The notes below the pieces were generated by a model. The model made no database searches and had not been told where the DNA came from. It saw nothing but the letters and a program-made list of their open reading frames with translations. Both the position numbers and the translations under genes were made by a program. A stretch of 64,000 bases of DNA from Pollenia angustigena (lineage: Eukaryota > Arthropoda > Insecta > Diptera > Polleniidae): the NCBI GenBank assembly GCA_930367215.1, contig OV884058.1, forward strand, positions 200,464,208-200,528,207. The letters are read 5' to 3'. Below, in pieces: positions 56,840 to 64,000 of this stretch (its first letter is position 1; each line of letters opens with the position of its first letter).

Positions 56840-57400
56840 TTTCTTTATAAGAAACCCCTATAAGCAAAACAGCATTGCACAATGTTACCAACACATTTCA
56901 AAGTATATTGTACATTTTTCATTGTGCAGTAAGAATCAAAAGTATGTCCATTGTTTACAATATATTGTGCAACCTTCTACTACAACAAAGACATTGCAAA
57001 TATATTGCACAATACGAAAATATGAAGTCATTATTTTTTAACTACATACATCCAGAAATAAGTAGTTATAGAAGTAGTTATAAAAAAAAGCTACTAAATA
57101 ATAAGTGAAATAAGCTATTCATTTTGAAAAAATAAGCGAAGTTTTTACTGGGTATGTCCCAGTGAATATTAGCTTCTTTAACTAATTATTTTGTAGCTTT
57201 GTTCTATAACTACATCTATAACAACTTTTATAACAACTTTTTTCTGGATGTATTTAAGTAAAAAAATAATGACTTACTTTTGAATGCGTTCATTTTGGGA
57301 CAGCCCTGTAAAATTCATTGGTTCTTTCAGTAGCAAGTAGTGCTCTTTTGTTTTTCCGATTACTTAACACATTATTTTGTAGGCGAAGTTTTAACTGGGT
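56840..57400. repeat. Small inverted repeats with AAGTTTTTACTGGGT ends
   Basis: A foldback lies at about 57,047-57,252 (ATCCAGAAATAAGTAGTTAT against its complement ending TTCTGGATGTA). Two ends of the CCCAGCAAAAACTT family in one orientation lie at about 57,139-57,155 and 57,381-57,397. Bases 56,875-57,012 repeat CAATATATTGTGCAA on both strands. Boundaries are uncertain. Confidence 0.45.
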
Positions 57401-57839
57401 AATATCTAGAGAGGTGTCTGTTTATATTTAAAATTTTTAAAGCAACAACAAAATTACAAAACATTGATGACTTTGTTTTTGCTTGCAATGTAATTCTTTG
57501 GCGTCACGTTGCGATTTATTTAGGGCCTTAAATTTCAAAAAAAGGGAACTATCAGGCCTGTGGTTTTAATTCCGTATTTTGCTTCTTCAAAAAACGAAAA
57601 ACGGAAAATTTTTTCGGAATGAAACCACTTTTGGTTTTCTAAGTGGAATTGATTGTTTCAGTATTTTATAACCGAAAAAACTAATTAAAACTATTTTTTA
57701 TGGATAAATAAATGTTTTTTATGATATAGATTGAAGAAATAACACACTTTTCATTTATTTATTTTACTGTATATTGATTTTATCAAAAACATAATAAATT
57801 ATTTACTGTTGCGTTGCTACCGTTTTTCCCCTAAGTGCT
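57401..57839. other. Intergenic stretch
   Basis: AT-rich; nothing recognised. Confidence 0.35.
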
Positions 57840-57968
57840 GGTTCACACACGTCAAGTTTGACTCTTCAAGTCTGGATCTTTTAGGAGAGAAGGGAAAAGA
57901 GAATGCCATTTCTTTTCCCCTCTCTCCTAACTCAAGACTTGACTAGTCAAACTTGACGTGTGTGAACC
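57840..57968. mobile_element. 129-bp palindromic MITE
   Basis: Perfect 24-base inverted ends starting GGTTCACACACGTCAAG. The pairing continues imperfectly almost to the centre (TAGGAGAGAAGGGAAAAG against CTTTTCCCCTCTCTCCTA). No readable target duplication. Confidence 0.75.
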
Positions 57969-58071
57969 GTTACTAACAAACCACTTTTTTCATTTCTACG
58001 CTGAACATTGCCATACTTAACACAAAAATCATATGGTTTTTATGTAAAGTTGCCATATCCAATTGTAGAAC

Positions 58072-58310
58072 CAGGGTTGTTATAAAAAAAAACGCATTTA
58101 GCAAAATCGATCGGAATCTGAAGAAGCTAAAACTAAATCGATCGGAATTGAACATACGGAATTAAAACCATTCCGATCGGAATTTGTGACATGCCTGTAT
58201 GACAAAATTTTAAATTGTACCAATTGAGTCACGGTAGTACCACGGTACTTTAGAAGGTCAAAATGTACCAAAAAATTACAATTGTACCGACTTAAACATT
58301 CCTGATTGTA
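58072..58310. repeat. Small relative of element K
   Basis: It begins CAGGGTTGTTATAAAA and ends with GTACCACGGTACTTT, then a TGTACCAAAAAATTACAATTG block and ACATTCCTG, echoing the subterminal GGTAC motifs of K. A GATCGGAAT motif is repeated in the middle in both orientations. Duplication is imperfect (ATTGTAGA / ATTGTATA, uncertain). Confidence 0.4.
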
Positions 58311-59689
58311 TAGAGATTGGAATCTTTTTGTATTAACATTCAGCCTTGTCCGCAAATGGCTGAGATATAACCGGAAACGTCAATTTTTAATTTTTTTTCT
58401 CCCATCAAATAAGTTTAGAAGAATAAAATTGTGACAAATATTACAATGTTTACCGCTGTAAAGTATTTTAAAGCAAAACAATTTCTATTTAAATGTTTGT
58501 TGAAAAAAAAATCCACCAACTTTTGTTAAACTTAAAAACATTTTGTTTAAAAATTCTTTTGTTTTTCCTGAAGTAGAGGCCGAGCTATTAAAAAGATAAA
58601 AGTATCTTTATAACACTTGTATCCTCTATTTTGGTCTATTATTCTTAATGCAATTGTTTGATTCCACGTTCTTAAACAAAAGTTACAGTGTTAAGCCATT
58701 TGATTCAAATAATTCATGTGTTTTTTCCAAATCAGTATAACCTAGAAATAATTTAAATTTTTGTGGATTAATTTATAAGTGCATTTTGTACAAATACACA
58801 ATGGAATAATACAAAGGTAAAACAACATCAAGTTAAAATGAATTCAAATTCATTGAAATTATTATTTCCGATTTATTTTATGCCATAAAAAGATTAAAAA
58901 AAATGTGATTTATACTTTCGTTTTTTTTTTTTTTTTTGTCAGAATAATCATTTTATGAATGTATTTAACAAAGTCAACGTCATCTGCGATATTTTAAAGT
59001 CTGTGTTTTGCGATTTAATTATTGCAGCGACTTCAGAATAATTTTGTTGTCTATCACAATAAATCTTTTGTATTCCAAACAAAAAAAAAAAACAATATTT
59101 TTTTTAATAAAAAATGCTTTGAGGGTAATAAATTTTGTTGATGATTGAATTAAATTTACGGATATAATTTTGAGAATTGCAAATAAATATAAAATGGCCA
59201 GTTAGCATTTTAATTTTATATTTATTCTTTTATATGTTTTTAAACTGCATTTTTATTACAAAAAAGTCCTTTCTGTTGATAGATTTAAAGAAAAAATCGT
59301 TTAAATCGAAAGTATTGTAAGTTTAACAAGAGCAAGTATCGTACAACGAAAAACTGGCAAATGCAGATTAAATTTGGATTTGGAGTAAAAGTAAATCATT
59401 TTTTAATGTGCAGGCAAATTCGCAAAAAATATAAACACCAAAATCTTTGCAAAAAAAAAGGAATGGAAAAGTTATTTAAAAAATCCATAGGTTATGTTAA
59501 GAAGAGTTATGCGCTCAAGGGCACACTTCCAATCGGATACCAATGCGGTCCATTGTGAATTCAAAAATCGCTAAGAAATAAACAAAATTAAAATTTATTA
59601 AATAGAATATGGGAATTATTTAATTTTCATAAATTTCACAAAAAATAAACATTTACATTCGAAAAATTTTTTAATATAATTAAAATTTA
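58311..59689. other. AT-rich intergenic stretch
   Basis: Poly-T near 58,921-58,937 and poly-A near 59,081-59,093. No supported gene; the frame at 59,361-59,558 has no recognisable features. Confidence 0.4.
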
Positions 59690-60870
59690 TGGATAAAAAA
59701 TCCCTAAAATTCGAAAAATCTGAATGTATTGTAAAACGACAGTAATTTGAGAAAATAATCGCTTACAACCTTAACACGACTACAAGTGCAAAAAGAGAAA
59801 ATGGCGGAAAATCATCTGAAGGATCGTTTTCAAAATAGTTAAAGCTCATAAAGTGATATATCAAAATATATAAAACTCTAAAACAACAAATCTTCTTAAA
59901 AGAACAAATCAAAAACGACTCCGATATTCTAAAAATCTCTAAAGCCAATTCCGAAATTCCAAAAATTGTTAAGCGCAACAAAAAAAATTCTAAAAACCAA
60001 AAAATGCAAACTTCCTAAAATTGCCAAAATACAAAAAAATAAAAACATACTAAAATTATAACTTTTAAAAATTCTAAAACCCGAAATACAAAAAATTTTT
60101 AAAATAAAAAAATCTCGGAATCGCTAGAATTACAAAAAAATCAATTATAAAAATTTTGAAATTATAAATTGACTTTAACCAAAAAAAAAAAAACCGAAAT
60201 TCTAAAACTTACTAAAAATTCCAAAAAAACCCTAAAATAAAAAGAAAAATTCCTAAAATTTTAAGAATAAAAAAAATCTCGAAATTCTAAAAATTGGAAG
60301 AACCACAAAAAAATTATAATAACTGCGAATTTCTAAAATCACTTTCTAATAAAAAAAAAAAAAAAAAAAATCCGATATTCTTAAAATCGTTAAAAATTAA
60401 AATTCTAAAAAACGCTAAAATAACAGAAGCTAGGGTTTCCCTCAACAATAAATTTCAGTGTATTTATCAAATATGAAAAATTGGGAATTAAGCACGTCAT
60501 ACGGAAATCGTATTAATAATAAAATAACCGAAATTCCAAAAGTAGTAAACAAAAAATTTTGAAATTTTAAAAATCGCTAGAATTAAAAAAAAAATATATA
60601 ATAATTTTGAAATTTTTAATTCAAAAAAAAATCCGAATTCTAAAAATTAAAATTCCAAAAAGCGTTTATTTAAAAAAAAACGATATTCCAAAAATTGCAA
60701 GAATGAAAAAATCTCGAAATTTAAAAAATCGGCAGAATCACAAACAAATTTTAATAATTGCGAATTTCTAAAATCAAAAAAAAAAAAAATCGGAATTCTA
60801 AAAATCGCTGAAAAATCTCTAAAATCAAAAAATTACTTCAATCTAACATCGCTAAAATCAAAATTTTTAA
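59690..60870. repeat. Degenerate AT-rich iterated array
   Basis: About 1.2 kb of irregular iterations of a phrase like AATTCTAAAAATCGCTAAAAT with poly-A spacers. Unit length varies at about 25-40 bases. An arm fragment of element E (60,436-60,500) is embedded. This is likely slippage-driven simple DNA. Confidence 0.6.
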
Positions 60871-60907
60871 TATTGTTTAAGCCAAAAATGTAAATTAAAA
60901 AAAATTA

Positions 60908-61350
60908 GTTTTAATTTCAAAAGATTTTGTTATTCGTGCTTAATTCCCAGTTTTTATTCTTGACAAAAACACTTGAAATTTATTGTTGATGGGATAAGCT
61001 ATTCCTATGCGCATTTCACTGGTTGCTTAGGCCAGATCATCAGGAAACTTCATCCATAAAGAATTTAGAAAAACTAAAGATATTAAACCAAATAAAACTG
61101 TTAAACGTATAAGAATTATAGCAACAGTTCTACTTGTAACAATATCAAAGCTTAAACAAAACACATCAACAATAAACAACAGTGGGTTTATCTCATCTTA
61201 CATTCCCCACTACAATTAGTTGAAATTATCTCAACATTAATTGTAGTTGTAAGTAGGATAAGAAAAACAAAATAAAAACAACACAACAACTTACAAAAGA
61301 TGTTGTCAATTATGTGTTTTTTAGGCTGTGGTTTAATATCTTTAGTTTTT
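60908..61350. mobile_element. Element E, second copy
   Basis: It matches 13,393-14,541 minus its Helitron-like insert (shared GTGCTTAATTCCCA, CTATTCCTATGCGCATTTCA, CAGTTCTACTTGTAACAAT). The region at 61,140-61,190 provides the empty site. The far arm is partial (GGTTTAATATCTTTAGTTTT at about 61,330). Confidence 0.65.
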
Positions 61351-61780
61351 CTGCCTACGTAGTGTAAAGTTGTTTGTGTGTTCGGTGCGACAATGATTGT
61401 TTTGGTAAAGAAAAAAAAAATACAAACAAAAAAGCCAGAAATGAAGCAATTATTACTCAATGTATTCATTCAGAATTAACTATGTAGTACAAGAAAAAAA
61501 ATTTAAATGAAACTAAACGCACATATGTACAGTAAGTACAGTAGTTCCGTATGTAGGTACAATGCAGTGTTGCCATTAGGATACGAAATATACATTTTTC
61601 GTATCTTTTAATGGCTTATGAACATCTTTTATTTTTAGGAAATTATTATGAACTTTTGGTATTAACGACTTAACTCGTTTATTAATTTTAACAAAAATAA
61701 ATTTGTTTCGTTAACATCCAAAGATAGTTACATATAATTAATTTTAATGTTTGCTTTTATTGTAATTTTAAAAATTACAT
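61351..61780. other. Intergenic stretch
   Basis: AT-rich with nothing recognised. A GTACAGTAAGTACAGTA short repeat lies near 61,527. Confidence 0.35.
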
Positions 61781-61781
61781 A

Positions 61782-62776
61782 CCCAGCAAAAACTTGGTAA
61801 TGACTTGCCATTACTGAACAACTTACTTTTAAATGACTACTTCATACCATCTGCATTACATAGAAGTAGTTTGGTAATGGCTGACATATAATCTGATACC
61901 TAAGTACTTGTGTATGAGTTGATTAACGAAATTTATAATTCATTCGTAATAAAATGCATCTACGGTTGAAGTTTTTTCAAATCTAATACAAATTGATTTT
62001 AAATATTTGTTCTTACAATTTGTTTTTTTTTTTTATTATAAATAAAAAACAATTTGTAATAAATTTGAATATGAAAAATTATGCTGTACTGAAATTTTAT
62101 AGTCATGACATGTTAGTTGTGTTTTTGGTGACATCGGAGTAATAAGTTATTAAAGTCCCTATTTGTAAGCGAATGTGGTAATGACTTATTTAACTCCCTA
62201 TTTGTAAGCGAATGTGGTAATGACTTATTTTACTCCCTATTTGTAAGCGAGGGTGGTAAGTAGTTGCCTCCAATAATTTAATCTCATATTTACGCTCTTA
62301 ATTGAGTAAAAACATCGTTTTTTTATACAAAAACTACACTGCCCCGGTAGACTAGCTGGTAGTGAGCTAGTCTATCAGCACCGAGGTTGCGCGATCGAAT
62401 CCCGCCGGAGACAGAAAAAAAATAAAAAATAAAACAAAGTTAAATAAAATAAGAAAAAATAGAAGAAAAAAATAATAAAAAAAAAAATTTTTTAAAGTCA
62501 TGACATGTTAGTTGTAATTTTGGTGACATCGGAGTAAAAAGTTATTTAAGTCCCTCTTTGTAAGCGAATGTGGTAATGACTTATTTAACTCCCTATTTGT
62601 AAGCGAATGTGGTAATGACTTATTTAATTCCCTATTTGTAAGCGAGGGTGGTAAGTGCTTGCCTCCAATGACATCACCGTGTTAAAATAATGAGTTAAAA
62701 TGCCAATGTATAAGTAGTGAAGAGTCGTTATAGTAGCTTTTTAACTCATTACTTTGCAATGTAAGTTTTTGCTGGG
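61782..62776. mobile_element. TIR element with CCCAGCAAAAACTT ends, holding a tRNA-like repeat
   Basis: Ends CCCAGCAAAAACTT (61,782-61,795) and AAGTTTTTGCTGGG (62,763-62,776) with TA on both sides. The interior contains a ~170-base block (62,101-62,266) present twice, again at 62,496-62,671. Each block has three 39-bp units beginning TCCCTATTTGTAAGCGA. The two blocks flank a tRNA-like repeat (62,266-62,490). About 995 bp, non-coding. Confidence 0.65.
62266..62490 (+). repeat. tRNA-like repeat with A and B boxes and A-rich tail, copy 2
   Basis: A box TAGACTAGCTGG (62,348-62,359) and B box GATCGAATCC (62,393-62,402), 33 bases apart. The T stem pairs at four of five positions; the acceptor stem pairs at about four of seven. 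About 60 conserved bases precede the tRNA-like part (TTTAATCTCATATTTACGC start), and an A-rich tail follows. Same unit as 21,485-21,690. Confidence 0.6.
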
Positions 62777-62936
62777 TACCTTATTTTTATGACTAAAATA
62801 AAACAATAATTATTTTAAATATATGATATAATTTTCTTTACAATATTCATTTAATATAAAATAAAAATGTAATGTTACTAAATGTTAAACGTTAAAAATG
62901 AACTTGAATTTTTTTTTTCAAAATGTATCTTTTTGG

Positions 62937-63490
62937 AAAAAAGTGTATCTGATACCATAGGTCAAAATGAATTTCGAGCCCCGGATTTTTCAAAATAGTT
63001 AGTTTTCCAAAATATTCAAGAATACAAACAAATTGTATTTGGTCCAGCCAGACTTGTATAATGCGGTTTTTAGAGTCGAGAAATACATTAATTTGTATTT
63101 TTGATTGCCGCTAGAGAGCGTTTTCATAAACTTTTTAGAATTTATCGTCTTTTTTTGTGGAAAATTTAAGAATATTTCTCAAAATGCAATCTCGAATTTG
63201 AAACGAAAATAACATTTTTAAGCTTTCTAAAAAAATGTGCATACGAGCATCTTCGGCTTGCATTTCCATTTCTATTGTGTTTACAATTTTTAATATCTAC
63301 TGCAGCAACAGTAAAGACATTTTATAAGGTGGAGTAGAAAGTTCGGATATAATAAAATTTAATTTAGCGCTTGTAAAATCTCCTTCAAAATAATTTAAAT
63401 AGTACCAAATGAGTCACGGGTGTACCAGCGTACTTTTTAGTTTTGCATTGTACCAAAAATAGTACAATTCTACCAACTTTATCAACCCTG
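62937..63490 (-). mobile_element. Element K, second copy (partial, inverted)
   Basis: It ends with TTTATCAACCCTG at 63,478-63,490, the complement of K's left terminal repeat, preceded by GTACTTTTTAG and GGTGTACCAGCG subterminal motifs. It is contiguous across the points where K at 11-16 kb is interrupted. The far terminal repeat was not found. Confidence 0.65.
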
Positions 63491-63493
63491 ATG

Positions 63494-63905
63494 CATCCTA
63501 TGGGAGGTACTTCTCCGCTGCGCCTACACGCTTTATTTTTATTTTCAAAAGTGTAGTATACAATAAGAGTGAATTCTACTAAGTTTGAACATTCTTACTA
63601 TAACACTTCTTAAGATATGCTATATTATTTTAGTTTTGTGGCTCACAAGATCGTTCTACCAAAACTTTAACAGAATGCGTGCAGCGGCTCTTATTAATAT
63701 TTCTATCTATGAGGGGTACTGCTCCGCCTCTGTCTACCCCGCCCATTTTTATACTGAAATCTATAGTCTACCATAAAAGTAGCTTTAACCACGTTTGAAG
63801 ACTCTTCCTTTTTGTGCGATATTTAATATATGCCTAATATCCCAGGCAGAAATTACGACTCTTCTAAATATTATGTTCCGCCACAACCCTGTAAATACAA
63901 AATTG
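63494..63905. repeat. Two diverged ~212-bp tandem units
   Basis: Starts near 63,494 (TCCTATGGGAGGTACTTCTC) and 63,706 (TCTATGAGGGGTACTGCTCC) with parallel later landmarks (TACACGCTTTATTTTTAT / TACCCCGCCCATTTTTAT; AACATTCTTAC / AAGACTCTTCC). It may be a diverged satellite or a duplicated segment running off towards the window end. Confidence 0.45.
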
Positions 63906-64000
63906 TGACTCTACCAAAAATATGGTACCATCACAACACTGAAGATACAAAATTACAACCTTAGTTTTTTAATACCGTTTTTAAATAAGATTCAACACCG
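63906..64000. other. Window end
   Basis: AT-rich, with a short internal echo (ACAAAATTGTGACTCTACC / ACAAAATTACAACC). Possibly the beginning of further repeat units. Confidence 0.3.

Noticed and set aside
62340..62412. Functional tRNA gene
   Set aside because: A and B boxes are good but the acceptor stem pairs at only about four of seven positions, and the unit is repeated with an A-rich tail.

Overview
The window reads as a piece of a large, AT-rich eukaryotic genome, most likely a higher fly (Brachycera, perhaps a calyptrate). The evidence is two secreted repeat proteins of types known from Drosophila (GYR/YLP-motif and GYSYP-repeat proteins), 70-bp-scale introns with GT/AG ends, TATA and AATAAA signals, and a dense load of hAT, mariner-type, MULE-like, Helitron-like and non-LTR (Jockey-type and CR1-like) elements. 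No bacterial operons, CRISPR arrays, rRNA genes or intact cellular tRNA genes were seen.

Layout. Bases 1-2,700 hold a two-exon plus-strand gene (ATG 956-958, intron 959-1031, stop 2555) for a secreted protein built from 80-residue tandem repeats that carry YLP and GYR motifs. From 2.7 to 11.3 kb there is AT-rich intergenic DNA with a degenerate tandem repeat (4.48-5.41 kb), a hAT MITE holding a PIF/Harbinger-like MITE (6.37-6.81 kb) and two small inverted-repeat elements (10.2-11.2 kb). A 4.5-kb hAT-type composite with a perfect 8-bp target duplication (11,367-15,879) contains a 1.4-kb foldback, an element with long inverted repeats that was itself hit by a Helitron-like insertion, and another foldback. 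A MULE-like element full of C5-C6/G5-G6 iterons lies at 18.1-18.97 kb. A hAT foldback with ~750-bp arms carrying tRNA-like modules lies at 23.06-25.07 kb. Two copies of a TA-flanked TIR element lie at 20.1 and 26.1 kb. A degenerate CR1-like LINE at 27.6-31.1 kb is split by a hAT element.

The second gene is on the minus strand (31,908-33,920 plus an unlocated first exon). It encodes a secreted ~670-residue protein of about 30 GYSYPxP repeats. From 35 to 49 kb follow nested transposon relics, including a 2.25-kb hAT holding a pogo-like MITE, a mariner-type relic with a CCTAA telomere-like stretch, and a second hAT MITE. LINE relics occupy 48.9-50.9 kb. The youngest large insertion is a Jockey-type LINE at 53.8-55.75 kb with an open reverse-transcriptase frame, a poly(A) tail, a 14-bp target duplication and an inverted 5' part. 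The last 8 kb are MITEs, a second fragment of the 11-kb composite, a tRNA-like repeat and degenerate tandem repeats.

The two host genes have no visible functional link beyond both encoding secreted, tyrosine-rich, low-complexity structural proteins. Everything else is best read as a record of nested transposition. All family assignments rest on motifs, terminal repeats and target duplications read by eye, without database searches.
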